Shown piece after piece: positions 20,184 to 30,635 of a DNA stretch of 64,000 nucleotides. Origin of the DNA: Halicephalobus mephisto. Its lineage: Eukaryota; Nematoda; Chromadorea; Rhabditida; Panagrolaimidae. The stretch spans positions 248,001 through 312,000 of the forward strand of contig SWDT01000067.1 of assembly GCA_009193035.1 (NCBI GenBank), in the 5' to 3' direction. Under the pieces are notes generated by a model. The model had not been told where the DNA came from, did no database searches, and saw only the letters and a program-made list of their open reading frames with translations. A program made the position numbers and the translations under genes. Positions within the stretch are counted from its first letter, which is position 1; each line of letters starts with the position of its first letter.

Positions 20184-22275
20184 TTATCTAATTCTCTTGT
20201 ATTCACCAAGAAATACTTTGCAGTTCGGACAAGAGTGTTCGGCGTTCTTACAACTATCGGCGCAGAAGGGAATCAAGCAACAACCAAGCCAACAACCGAA
20301 GAAAACACATGCACCACAGACTAGCCAAGTCATCAGACCATTAACGTAAGTAACTTCAGTATGGACATGCTGATAACAATGAGGACAAGTTATTGGTGTG
20401 CTTTTCGGTCCGAAAAGCGAACGATCACCCATATATACTACAGTAGTCTGTTGTCCAGGTGGAGGCTGGGGTTGGGGTTGTCCCACGTTCGGTTGGGGAT
20501 ACACCACGTTCGGTTGGGGATATACCACGTTCGGTTGGGGTTGTCCCATGTTCGGTTGGGGATATTCCATGTTCGGTTGGGGATCTGACAATAATTAAAA
20601 AATCTAAATTACTGTAAAACTTACAATTATAAGCTGGCTGAGGTTGAGGCATTGCATTCGCATCAGGATAAATTGAGTGTTTGGTATCATCTGAAGGCAT
20701 TTTAAAAATCAAAAAAGTAGATAAATGATGTTTTTTGAACGTAAAAATAATACTCTTATCGATATTGGTCTACAGTACACATTATCAATAATAGTGAATC
20801 ACATGAGACGTCGATTCACGTCAAAGTCCACCTGATAACGTTTTACGGATATATATGACTTCAGAAAAAATGTAAAAAGTTTGTTTATCAATTAGTTTCC
20901 TTGATTACGATCAGCCCTTTCGATGCTCAGCGACCTTGGCGCGGTGAAAGGGCTAGAAGTCATACGATGTAACCCCGGGTACCCGAAGCCGACGGCTACC
21001 GCACCGCCAAGGCCTAGGGCGGGGGAGCCGCAAATGATGAACCAACAGCTGAGCGCATTCCTAGAAGCACAAAAGCTGCGGAGCTAGTGATTTAGGACTA
21101 CAGCCGGGCCTAACCAGCCAACTGTTAGTATAAACCAGTTAAAAACAGCAATAAAGAGATTAGAAGGGCCCTGACACCCCTAGTGTCCAGAAGATCCAGG
21201 AAGGCAGCCACTGGAGATCGGAAGGACAGGAGGCTCAACAAATTCCGGGTGTCTGGCTTACGGGAGCTACCCAAGAAGGGACCGTACCTCAATCTTTTCT
21301 GCTTCAACGCAAGGACCATATCTAGTGAAGTAACTCTGGAAAGATTGATGGAGGAGAAGAAAATGATCAAGTGTGACATCCTGGGAATCTCAGAAACGAA
21401 GAGAAACACCGCACTTGAAGGAATTTGGAAGGACACCGAAGACGCACTTTATCTTGGCGAGAAGAATAAAGAAAGAGCGTTAAAAATCATGAAACACGAT
21501 AAAGTAACAAATGAAGAGTTAGGAACTAGATCTGAAGCAAAGGAAGCAGGAGATGAATTGAGGAAAAAAAAGCATTCATGGGCAGGACACGTATGCAGAA
21601 GAGAAGACGGTCGCTGGACGAGAGCCATCACGGACTGGTTAACATTTGCGAAGTCGTGGGAAGCTCTTGGTTTCAAGCGCACGCTCGGAAGGCCAAAGAC
21701 GAGATGGTCAGACGAATTAAAGAAGAAGCATGGTCATGCGTGGACCAGTCAAGCCCGCGATCGCAAAAAATGGCAAGTGTGCTGTGAACCGCAAGACGAC
21801 ACATTAGGCATAGGTTAATTGTTGAGTTTTGATCTAGTCAAATGTTGTAATTTGGTTCTTTGAAAACGGTTCGATAAAGTGATAAAGTGAATTACGATCA
21901 GAACTACCGGTTTCGAACTAATTCAAGATCGGAAATCGAGAACTTTAATGTCAAATTAAAAAGTTTGAACTCAAATCTATTAAATCCGAACATCGAGAGG
22001 TTGAAATTTGAAGATTTTGAAAGATCAACAGCTCTGGTTAGGACCATTTTATAAAATCACAAGATGTCATTAAAATTTCGGAATGTTTAAAAATAAACTA
22101 GGTGTTTTTTTACAATTTTGAAAAACTATATAAAATTGAAACCATCATTTTTGGTCTTGACTGGAAAAAATTAAAATTTGAATTTAAAAAATCTTCAGGA
22201 TTTCATAGTAATTTTAATTTTTATAATTTTATAATTTTTAAAAAACTAACCATAAGCTGGAGGAGCATCTGTCAT
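20184..22275 (-). CDS. LITAF-domain protein 2 with two alternative first exons (158 or 141 aa)
   Basis: Common exon 20184-20584 (401 nt). Proximal first exon 20625-20700 (76 nt) gives 158 aa. A distal exon at 22251-22275 (25 nt, MTDAPPAY) ends in a GTTAGT donor in the same phase and would give 141 aa. The shared part has tandem Pro/Gln peptides (YPQPN repeats, about six), then the LITAF domain: 'ITCPHCYQHVHTEVTYVNGL', membrane stretch 'CGACVFFGCWLGCCLIPFC' and 'EHSCPNCKVFLGEYKRI'. LITAF proteins sit on the cytosolic face of late endosomes and lysosomes, and their N-terminal PPxY or P(S/T)AP motifs recruit WW-domain ligases and ESCRT proteins; the PPAY and QPAY motifs are in both first exons. 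The distal exon is separated by an RTE insertion (20915-21890). The same architecture is duplicated at 27-28.9 kb. The proximal form is firm; the distal exon is inferred. Confidence 0.82.
20745..20860 (-). promoter_or_regulatory. Conserved proximal promoter block of LITAF-2
   Basis: This block is almost identical to 27485-27600 upstream of LITAF-3. It contains GTGAATC (20794-20800) and its inverted partner GATTCAC (20813-20819) around an ACGTC core, followed by CACGTCA (20817-20823; TGACGTG on the gene strand, an XBP-1/ATF-type half site), and GATA/TTATC words. Conservation could also reflect recent duplication. Confidence 0.4.
20915..21890 (+). mobile_element. Internally deleted RTE-type non-LTR retrotransposon, 11-bp TSD
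   Basis: The 976-bp element is flanked by ATTACGATCAG at 20904-20914 and 21891-21901. It has a GC-rich 5' UTR, one open frame (21183-21818) and a 3' tail of GATAAAGT-type short repeats. The frame joins an N-terminal endonuclease start to a C-terminal RTE tail, lacking most of the endonuclease and all reverse transcriptase. It sits between the LITAF-2 proximal and distal first exons. Confidence 0.85.
21183..21818 (+). CDS. RTE remnant ORF, 211 aa; endonuclease start fused to C-terminal tail
   Basis: Residues ~34-75 match the start of an RTE apurinic-type endonuclease ('LNLFCFNARTISSEVTLERL', 'CDILGISETKRN'). From ~130 the frame matches the end of an RTE polyprotein ('KKHSWAGHVCRREDGRWTRA', 'GRPKTRWSDELKKK', 'ARDRKKW'). 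All reverse-transcriptase motifs are missing, so it cannot code for a working enzyme. That the frame stays open across the deletion may be chance or may mean the deleted form itself was propagated. Confidence 0.75.
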   Translation: MSRRSRKAATGDRKDRRLNKFRVSGLRELPKKGPYLNLFCFNARTISSEVTLERLMEEKKMIKCDILGISETKRNTALEGIWKDTEDALYLGEKNKERALKIMKHDKVTNEELGTRSEAKEAGDELRKKKHSWAGHVCRREDGRWTRAITDWLTFAKSWEALGFKRTLGRPKTRWSDELKKKHGHAWTSQARDRKKWQVCCEPQDDTLGIG

Positions 22276-22739
22276 CGCGGTTGATTCTAAAATTTGTTTA
22301 AATATTTCAAAACTTTTAAAAAAAATTTCTTAATCATGTACAATTTCACGAGAGAAAATAAAAAAATTACAAATTGCAAATTTATTTGAAGGACTGCTGT
22401 ATGTTCAAGACAGAGAAAGTCAACTTTTTCCTTTAATAAGTACAGGAGTACAAGGGAAAAACATTAATATAATAAAATAAATCGACGAAATTTAAAAAAT
22501 TAACGAAATTGAAAAAATTAATGAAATTAAAAAAATTAACAAAATTGAAAAAATTGACGAAATGTGCAGCTGTTCTGTAATTGTAATGACGTAAATAATT
22601 GACATATAACATTGTTCATTTTTGGACTACATGATGGGCAGGAAAATAAAACTTTTCCATTTATCAACAGCATTTGAAATATAAAAATAATAAAAAAGTG
22701 AAAATCAGTAAAATTAACACAATTAATACACAACTCTTT
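22276..22739. other. Gene-free stretch with ACGAAATT-type microsatellite
   Basis: Around 22480-22560, 'aaaattaacgaaattgaa'-like units repeat. Nothing else recognisable; this is upstream of the LITAF-2 distal exon and may hold its promoter. Confidence 0.35.
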
Positions 22740-24310
22740 TTTTATCTATAATAACCATGTAGACACAAAGAACGAAAACAAACTGCCAGTGGCCTTAAGA
22801 GAATTACAGAACTTTGCTGAGCTAGCTGATGTTTTGAAACACAACCAAAGTACAAGGAGCCAGTCTTTTACTTTAATCATAACTTGAACAGTCCAATTCA
22901 AGCCTCGTTTGTTTAGCAATCGATGTATTAATAAAGCTATGCTGGTATCACAAACACCGTAGGATCGTAATGTTCTGCTGGATAACGAAGTTCCAGAAGG
23001 TCTGTTCATCACAGGTCGTAACATCCGCCTTCAATATAACTAAATTAATTGATATCCAAAATTACGTATGTTAGAGTAGAAATAGAAAGAATATCACTAA
23101 TCTTTGCTAAGCGATAAGACGCAGATAACAATTATCTTACACTCACAAAGACAATGCAGAATTTCACTCATGTCCTATAGTATTCCACGGTCCTTGATAT
23201 TCAGGCTCTATTTAAGTACTCTTTTTCTAGTATAGTTTCTATCCCAACAGTTTAATAGGTAAAAATTGTAATTTAATCATGTGTTATCATATGCTTTGAA
23301 GGACGGTCCGATAAAGTGCTAAAGATGACGATAGAAAATCACCCATAAAAACGAACAAAATTTATGACGGAATACAAATTTGGTTCCGATGCGATATCCT
23401 CCAAAGTTCATAGAAGTCCGTTTTTCCTTAAAGATAAATTGAGTCAAGTTCAGGATTCCAGTATTTAAGGAAGTCATCAAATTCCCCACCACCGTGTGCC
23501 AGATTATTATACTCAAAAAGAAGCGTAACTTTTAATAGAATAACAAATGGAAATCGTCACTATTGTATTACATTTCCATCACATTTTGCAATTGTTACAG
23601 GACTAAGAATTATGTTTTTGTATGTGGAAACGAAGAATCAAGCAAAATCAGAGAAATTTTCCATGACATCTATGACGTAAAACAGACCCTGATCACATTA
23701 GTAGATTTTCAGAAATAAAGCTAAAAATTAAAGTTAAAAATGATCTACACAAGATAGAAGTCGGTAGATTTGTCGTACTGCCAACTTTGTGGAGCAGAGG
23801 AATTCGAGAAAAGATGGTACGTATTGTGAAAACAGTGATGAAAGGATATGTCGATCATAGTAAAATGAAAAAAGAATTTCAAACGCTTGTAATTTAAGGA
23901 ATGGTTAATTGTCGATCTCTATTCAATACAAGCAGCGAAGGTTTAAGACCGATTACCTTTATTACTCCATGAGCACCAATATTTAATATGGATCTTGATA
24001 ATATGAATTATCTGCCGAGGAACACCAACATAGACTGAAAGACTATTGGATTGAGACGTAAGAAATTGAATCAAGCCAATATCAGCAGATAAGACATAAA
24101 GAGAAGAGATAGTCTACAATTATCAAATTGTCATTATGGTAAACGAAAATCTTCTGAAAGCTCAGTGAAGATTAACAAAGATTGAGAAAGCAGAAATGTT
24201 GTCATTGAAAAACCGAAAGACTAGAGAGTGAGCAAAGTTCATTCTCCAATAGTACAACAAGAATTAGAGATCCATAGGAAAGAAATACAACCTCAGAAGT
24301 AATAAAGTCG
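22740..24310 (+). pseudogene. Decayed BEL/Pao-type LTR retrotransposon fragment
   Basis: From about 23760 to 24300 the plus strand reads, with several stops and frame breaks, like the end of a Pao integrase and the following C-terminal region: 'REKMVRIVKTVMKGYVDHSK', 'EFQTLVI', 'GMVNCRSL', 'LRPITFIT', 'YLPRNTNI', 'LNQANISR' and 'VVIEKPKD'. 22740-23030 also looks like eroded coding sequence, but I cannot assign it. There are multiple stops throughout and no intact gene. A short RTE-tail-like piece lies near 23290-23325. Confidence 0.6.
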
Positions 24311-25400
24311 TAAATTTCGAACAATTTTCTGCAATACTATCTGCTTCATACAATTTACCTCATCCAAAACCGTTTTCTGAGAAACTCCAAGAGAATCAAC
24401 AGCCAAGACGACAAAAGTCCGTTTTTTGGTTGAGATTCTGTCTATATAATCATATGTAAGCATGGTTGCGAAATTCCGAGATCCGTGTTTTTGAAACAAA
24501 TCACAAACAAGAAAATACTTTTCAAACCAGCTTTTCTGGATTTCCTCTTTTTACCTAGTTGCTGTAACGAAATTTAACGCCGGATTCTGGATTTTAATTA
24601 AATATTACTGTTGTGACATGGTGTACGACGAATAGGGAGAGATATACTTGGATCTTTATAGAACGACAAGTCACGATTCTTCATAGAAATATATTATTAA
24701 ACCAGAACACAACAATACAAACCTCGTAGGATTACAGTGATCGTACTAAGATGATCTAATTGTTCATAGGTGTGCTTGTGCGGCCAATTTTGTCCTTTGA
24801 ATAAGCAACCGTGATCCCGACACGAATGTTTGTGTCAGCTGCCTTTTTATATATGGAATTGTTTTCCTATTATCCCATATTATTTGTAATACATAAATTA
24901 CAACAAAGTTTTCGGCGAAGGATAAACACTAATCAGGGAACGCCACCTGGATGACGTCTCCTCAAGCCCCAGCAATTACATCAGACAAGAGAAAAACAGA
25001 AAAAAGAGGGTCTTTTGGGAGTTAAGGAACAAAATATCTTCAAATTTCAACTTTATCTTTAAACTTTTTTTGTTGCGGAACCACATTAGTGAATATGTAT
25101 TAGAATTTTTCACCAACATTTAAATTAGTGAATATGTCTTAGAATTTTTCACCAATATTTAATAAGGATCGTCTTTCACTGCAGATTATATGAAGTTGCC
25201 GATCACACCGATGCTTGTACATACGGTGCTGCGTATTATCAAAGATGGAGGTCAAAATTTGAATTTTTTGTGTTATGATAACTTTCACGAATTTTTGCTT
25301 CAAAAACTTGTTTTCTGTGTTATGCAAATTGATAGTTAAAACTTGATATTTGGATATTCTAAATCCAAATATGATTCATAAATTGCATCTTTAAAAAAAA
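24311..25400. other. Probable transposon debris, no gene
   Basis: No intact frame. A 68-codon minus-strand frame at 24293-24499 has no start context, no splice sites and no family resemblance. The block 'gaatatgtcttagaatttttcacc' is locally duplicated near 25090-25160. Confidence 0.35.
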
Positions 25401-25659
25401 GTTAAAACTCCCCCCGTGATCAAGCCAGTGGTTTGCAAACCATAGGGTGGGCTTGTGGGACTGCACTGAGTGGTCAATGTAGATGTTTAGCATCTTGTCC
25501 TAGTGCCTAGGGACTATTACCTGCGCAACCAGCCCGTGGACTGCACCATAGTGGTGAACTTTCTCCTCTTTATGAGGTACCCATTGCCTACCGTATTTGG
25601 TGACGTCTGGGTTGGGCAAGCACGGGACGTCTATGGTTTGAAACCACGATCTTTCGAAG
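25401..25659. mobile_element. SINE-like element with ~17-bp TSD
   Basis: A GC-richer 259-bp block, bounded by 'ttgcatctttaaaaaaaa' (25383-25400) and 'ttgcatcttaaaaaaaa' (25660-25676). It has inverted ends around GTGGTTTGCAAACCAT and GGTTTGAAACCAC. A long A-rich duplication is typical of LINE-driven insertion. I could not place clear A and B boxes, so the origin is uncertain. Confidence 0.5.
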
Positions 25660-25778
25660 TTGCATCTTAAAAAAAATCCAAAATCCGATCTCGAACTCTG
25701 TCAACTTTCATAATACGAAATACAGATTCATATAAAAACGGTTATGACAGAGAAATGCGTTTTTCTTCTATGGATATG

Positions 25779-26007
25779 TGTTGGATCGTCGCTGGGGAAT
25801 CTGGATCCGCGTGTAGACACAAATATGTGGAAATAACTTTATTGGGGCCTCAGGCACGAGATAAAACACAACTCAATTACAAATATTGCGCAATCCCAAA
25901 ATTGCCGCTAATCTGTAATCGTATATCTTTCGTTAATCCTCAGGGTATTTCGCTTCGGGACCAAAGTTATATGGCTTGCGATCAAATAAATCGTGCACAA
26001 TCCAACA
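25779..26007 (-). mobile_element. Family B solo LTR-like element, second copy
   Basis: 229 bp, reverse orientation of 15162-15389, with TGTTGGAT and ATCCAACA ends. Flanking pentamers ATATG and GTATG match at four of five positions. Confidence 0.68.
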
Positions 26008-26440
26008 GTATGAAATGTTTGATATCGATAATGACTAACAAACAACTATTTATCCGCAATGCAGATGAATAAACACAATAAAAATATAATAATAAAAATT
26101 TCATAAAAAAACTTTCCGGAATACAATTCTTTGGAAATTTTCATTCAAAGTTTTTATTTATACAGTACATGGTGGTAAAATACATTGTTTGTTCGTAACA
26201 GAATGCACTTATTAAAAATTATCAAAAAACCAAAAATCGTATTCAAAAAGCAAATCAAACATCATTCGTGTCAGGACTAAAATTAAAAAAATGAAATTTT
26301 CGAAATTAAAAATTTAGTTTCCAATGATCACTATGCGTAGTTAATAGCTATAGAATAACTAAACTCTTGAGTAGAAATTAAGTCCGTGGGACTCGTGATT
26401 TTTAATCAAAAATTAATTTTTCTTTAATGACGGATTTCAA
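26008..26440. other. Gene-free AT-rich stretch
   Basis: Nothing recognised on either strand apart from the 12-bp target-site copy at its right edge. Confidence 0.35.
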
Positions 26441-26791
26441 GTCTTCGGATGTACAATGGTAGTACATGTGGATTCAAATTCACGAAACCCGGGCTTGATT
26501 CCCGACCGAAGACCGGCAACTAGAAGCCTAGCCCGCAAGCTGTTTGTAGGCTAAAGAAACAAAGCCTGCAAGCTGCTTGTAGGCTAAAGAAACAAAGCCT
26601 TCTGGATATCTCCCATTAGAGGCCCGGTCGACCAAAAACAAGCTAGATGATAAACATAATCCCAAGGTCCTAGGAACAGAAGACTCGTACCGACGGATGA
26701 GTTGGATCAAAGGTACAACGAGTTTAGCTTTAGTATTGTTTGTGAACTTTGAATGTGCGATATGGGAATACATAGAATATAGAATAAAATA
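26441..26791 (+). mobile_element. tRNA-derived SINE (family 1), 12-bp TSD
   Basis: The head runs from TCTTCGG to CCGAAGA, which can pair as a 7-bp acceptor stem, with D-arm, T-arm and B-box-like ATTCCCGACC between. The body contains a 30-bp direct duplication ('gcaagctgcttgtaggctaa', two copies) and the tail is AATA-rich. Flanks are GACGGATTTCAA (26429-26440) and GACGAATTTCAA (26792-26803). Confidence 0.78.
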
Positions 26792-27025
26792 GACGAATTT
26801 CAAATAGTCCTGCTGTGAATGATATTTAATTTGCTTTTTGATCATAGAACCAATAACGAAGAAGATGATTGAAAAATGAATCAAATATAATCCGCAATAA
26901 GATCAATAATCTATTTCTTAGATATCTCCTAAGATTCATTGCTGATCTTACTGTAGATAATATTTGATTTATATTTAGACCATGAACTTCGTTGATGGTT
27001 CTTTGAATAACCGTTGAAACAAGAA

Positions 27026-28880
27026 TTATCCGATTCTCTTGTATTGACCAAGATATGCTTTGCAGTTAGGACAGAAGTGCTCGGCATCTTTGCAATCGTC
27101 GACACAGAAGGGAATCAAGCAGCAACCGAGCCAACAACCGAAGAGAAGACATCCACCGCAGATTAACCAAGCCAAAAGACCACTAGTGTAGTTAACCCGA
27201 CTGTGAATATGCTGATGACAGTGAGGACATGTCATTGCCATGCTTTTCGGTCCGAAAGTCGAGCAATCAGCCACATAGACTACTGTAGCCGGTTGTGGAG
27301 GTGGAGGTTGGGGTTGTCCCATGTTCGGTTGGGGATCTGACAATAATTAAAAAATCTAAATTACTGTAAAACTTACAATTATAAGCTGGCTGAGGTTGAG
27401 GCATTGCATTCGCATCAGGATAAATTGAGTGTTTGGTATCATCTGAAGACATTTTAAAAATCAAAAAAGTAGATAAATGATGTTTTTGAACGTAAAAATA
27501 ATACTCTTATCGATATTAGTCTACAGTACACACTATCAATAATAGTGAATCACATGAGACGTCGATTCACGTCAAAGTCCACCTGATAACGTTTTACGGA
27601 TATATATGGCTCCAAGAAAGGAGTGTAAAAATTAGGGTTGTTATCTTTTTCGTCATTATTCCCAAAACTCTCTTTAAAAAAAGTGTGTAAAATTTTTTTT
27701 ATATATTCTTTCTTTGGAAACGGACAGAGAAAAATAATCCGACTGCTGATCTCCAAAAAAAGAATATGTAAAAAAATTTTACGTACTTTTTTAAAGAGAG
27801 TTTTGGGAATAATGACGAAAAAGATAACAACCCTAGTAAAAGTCTCTTTTATGTCAATTAACTAGTTTCTTTGGTAAAATAAAACTATCAAAAAAATTTT
27901 AGAATTTTTAGAATGAACTAGATATTTTTATACTTTTATTCCTATTTCGTACTATATCAAATTTTACAAAAAATATAATTTAAAACTTAAACAAATTAAA
28001 TTTTCAATTTTAATTGTTTGTTTCAATGAACTAGATACTTTTATACTTTGAAAATACTGTATAAAATCAAAATTTTAAACTTTTCTTTTTTACTTGAGAA
28101 ACTTTGAAAATTCAATTTAAATCAAATTTTCAGAATTTCGTAGTATTTTAAACTTCTACAGTAACAAAAAATAAAAGTTTTTAAACTGAATACTTTAGAG
28201 TTAAACTTGTGTGACATACATCAGCATTTAAATATGATTATTAATTTTCAAAAACGAATAAGTTTATTTTTTATAAGACTCTAATCCATAAATCTTTAGA
28301 TGCAACCAGAAAAAATACATTTCTAAAAAATTAACGACGAAAATCATAAGATTACTCTTGGATTGTGCGTGATCTATTTGATCGCAAGCCATATAACTTT
28401 GGTTCCGAAGCGAAATACCCTGAGGATTAACGAAAGATATACGATTACAGATTGGCGGCAATTTTGAGATTGCGCAATATTTGTAATAGTTGTGTTTTAT
28501 CTCGTGCCTGAGGCCCCAATAAAGTTATTTCCACATATTTGTATCTACATGCGGATCCGGATTCCCCAGCGACGATCCAACAATTGTAGAACAATCGCCA
28601 CGTAAATCCAGAACGGTCATGTAAGTACTTTCGTTTCCGAAATTTCGCGTCAAAACGATTTCGAAATAACACACATTTCCGCTACTTATATTTCGTACCC
28701 TATACTGTTGCAATTTCGAAATTTCGCAGATCCATATAAAAGTAAATTTTTATAATTTTTGGTTTTAATTGGAAAAATTTAAAATTACTTTAATACGGGT
28801 TTCCAGAATTTCGTAATTTTAATTTTTATAATTTTATAATTTTTAAAAAACTAACCATAAGCTGGAGGAGCGTCTGCCAT
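27026..28880 (-). CDS. LITAF-domain protein 3 with two alternative first exons (128 aa proximal form)
   Basis: Common exon 27026-27336 (311 nt); proximal first exon 27377-27452 (76 nt); distal exon 28856-28880 (25 nt, MADAPPAY, same phase). This is the sister copy of LITAF-2: the proximal exon, its promoter and parts of the upstream and downstream flanks are nearly identical. The common exon has lost most of the YPQPN repeats (one remains plus a Pro run), which explains the shorter protein. The LITAF domain is intact: 'MTCPHCHQHIHSRVNYTSGL', 'CGGCLLFGCWLGCCLIPFC' and 'EHFCPNCKAYLGQYKRI'. A fold-back element (27632-27836) and a family B LTR (28356-28582) lie between the two first exons, where LITAF-2 instead has an RTE insertion. 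Confidence 0.82.
27485..27600 (-). promoter_or_regulatory. Conserved proximal promoter block of LITAF-3
   Basis: Matches 20745-20860 almost base for base, including the GTGAATC/GATTCAC inverted pair, CACGTCA at 27568-27574 and the distance to the ATG (about 93 bp). Confidence 0.4.
27632..27836. repeat. Fold-back element with ~88-bp inverted arms
   Basis: The left arm (27632-27719, starting TTAGGGTTGTTATC) is the reverse complement, with few mismatches, of the right arm (27750-27836, ending GATAACAACCCTAG); the spacer is ~30 bp. TAAAA flanks both ends. The equivalent position upstream of LITAF-2 (near 20875) has only a single GTAAAAAG, i.e. an empty site. Confidence 0.8.
27840..28355. other. 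AT-rich spacer between LITAF-3 first exons
   Basis: Low-complexity AT-rich sequence; no exon recognised. Confidence 0.35.
28356..28582 (+). mobile_element. Family B solo LTR-like element, third copy
   Basis: 227 bp, same orientation as the 15-kb copy, with an intact AATAAAG and a GATCCAACA end; the 5' end is mutated (TCTTGGAT) and the flanking pentamers agree poorly (ATTAC/ATTGT). Confidence 0.62.
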
Positions 28881-29099
28881 CTCGACTAATTCTGAAATTT
28901 GTTTATTTAAATGTTTCAAAAACTATAAAAACGAAATTTCTCAATAGTGTCCAATTTCACGGGGAAGCAAAAAATCAAAGATTATAATTTTTTAAAAGCA
29001 GTTGTGTGTGAAAAAGGAAGATAATTTTTTGCTTTAGTCATTTATAAAATCTAGTCACTTTAAAGATTGTAGATAACTTTTTTGCTTTTCTGTGCGAAA

Positions 29100-29250
29100 T
29101 AGGAATAAAATTTGAAATTTGAAAAATTTGAAATTTGAAAAATTTGAAATTTGAAAAATTTGAAATTTGAAATTTGAAAAATTTGAAAAATTTGAAAAAT
29201 TTGAAAAATTTGAAAAATTTGAAAAATTTGAAATTTGAAAAATTTGAATT
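29100..29250. repeat. AAATTTGA microsatellite
   Basis: 'gaaatttgaaaaatttgaaa' units repeat about 15 times without interruption. The low-complexity frame across it is an artefact. Confidence 0.85.
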
Positions 29251-29589
29251 TTTTGCTTTAATAAGCAACTAATACAAACAACAGAAAATAACTAATAAGT
29301 CCAAGTTGATAAAATTAATGAAAAATGAAGCTATTTTATGACTGCAGTAAAGCAATTAATTTATACGTGTGGTTTTATCTTCCGAGACCACATAGGAAAT
29401 GAAAAAACAGAACTGTTTGATATTTCAACAATATGTAAAAATATTAGTCACAACAAAAAAGTAAAAATCAATGCAATTAATATATATATTTTTACCTAAA
29501 ATAACACAATTAATTGGTACACAAAATTTCCCGCTGCAGAACGAAATGAAAGATGGGGATATATAAAAACTTTTAAATACCAACGACAC

Positions 29590-30105
29590 GCAAAAGGTGA
29601 AAATTAACACAACATAAAATTGACTTTTGCCTACAGTAACGCAATTAATTAATACATAAGGTTATTCACTTTTAAATCATATGAAATATAGAGATATATT
29701 AAAGTTGTTTCATATATTAACAGCGCCGAAAAATTAAAAAAAGTAAAAATTAACACAACATAGAATTGAATTTTGCCTACAGTAACGCAATTAATTAATA
29801 CGTAAGGTTATTCACTTTTAAATCATGTGAAATGTAGAGATATATTAAAGTTGTTTCATATATTAACAGCGCCGAAAAATTAAAAAAAGTAAAATTAACA
29901 CAGCACAGAGCTGACTTTTGCCTACAGTAACATGAAAAAGTGATAAGTAAAGTCATTCGTTTCGAAACCACATGAAAGATAGAGATGTATTAAAGTTGTT
30001 TCATATAGTAACAGCGCCGAAAAATAAAAAAAGTAAAAATTAACACAACATAGAATTGAATTTTGCCTACAGTAACGCAATTAATTAATACGTAAGGTTT
30101 TTCGT
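29590..30105. repeat. ~146-bp tandem repeat, ~3.5 copies
   Basis: 'cagcgccgaaaaa' recurs near 29723, 29869 and 30014, each followed by 'aaaaaagtaaaaattaacac' and 'gcctacagtaa'-type blocks. No gene. 30106-30635 beyond it is unassigned. Confidence 0.82.
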
Positions 30106-30635
30106 TTTGGGACCCCACTCTCTAAGTTGCCTGCGTTTAACAAAGTAGAGTCTTTTAAGGAAAAAAAGTAAAAAAATACGGACTTATGGGACAAACACAA
30201 AAAAATTGATGCAGAGGTCGGTGCCAAGGGAACGAAAAATTTACTTTTTGAAAAATGCCAACCAGCTTTTGAGGAAAAAATGGCCGCGTTACATTTCAAG
30301 ACAACAAAACTATGTAAATATTTTTAGAAATTTAAAGTTATACGAAATTAAATATATTATTAAAGTATTTTTTTGAATGGGATTGGACTTGAATCATCAG
30401 AGGATTAAGAAAGAAACGACCAAGCCCGAGTTTAGAGCCGACCAAACAACGCACGATGACTCACAGCAAAGTTTTGGTTTTCAGTGATAAAAATCAATCA
30501 ATAAATAAATAAAAATCGAAAATAACATTCAAAATGGGAACTCCTACCACGAAATCCCCTGCTAGGGCGGTTTGTACTATTTTGGAATCAAGTTTTGTAA
30601 CATTGTTTGTAAATAAGAAATATCGTTAGGTAAAG

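Noticed and set aside
26441..26515. Possible functional tRNA gene
   Set aside because: The acceptor stem and B box are good, but the anticodon loop is too long, the T stem is imperfect and the copy is fused to a repeated body with target duplications, so it is a SINE head.
27631..27640. TTAGGG at the edge of the fold-back element as telomeric DNA
   Set aside because: A single occurrence, not repeated, and part of the inverted arm.
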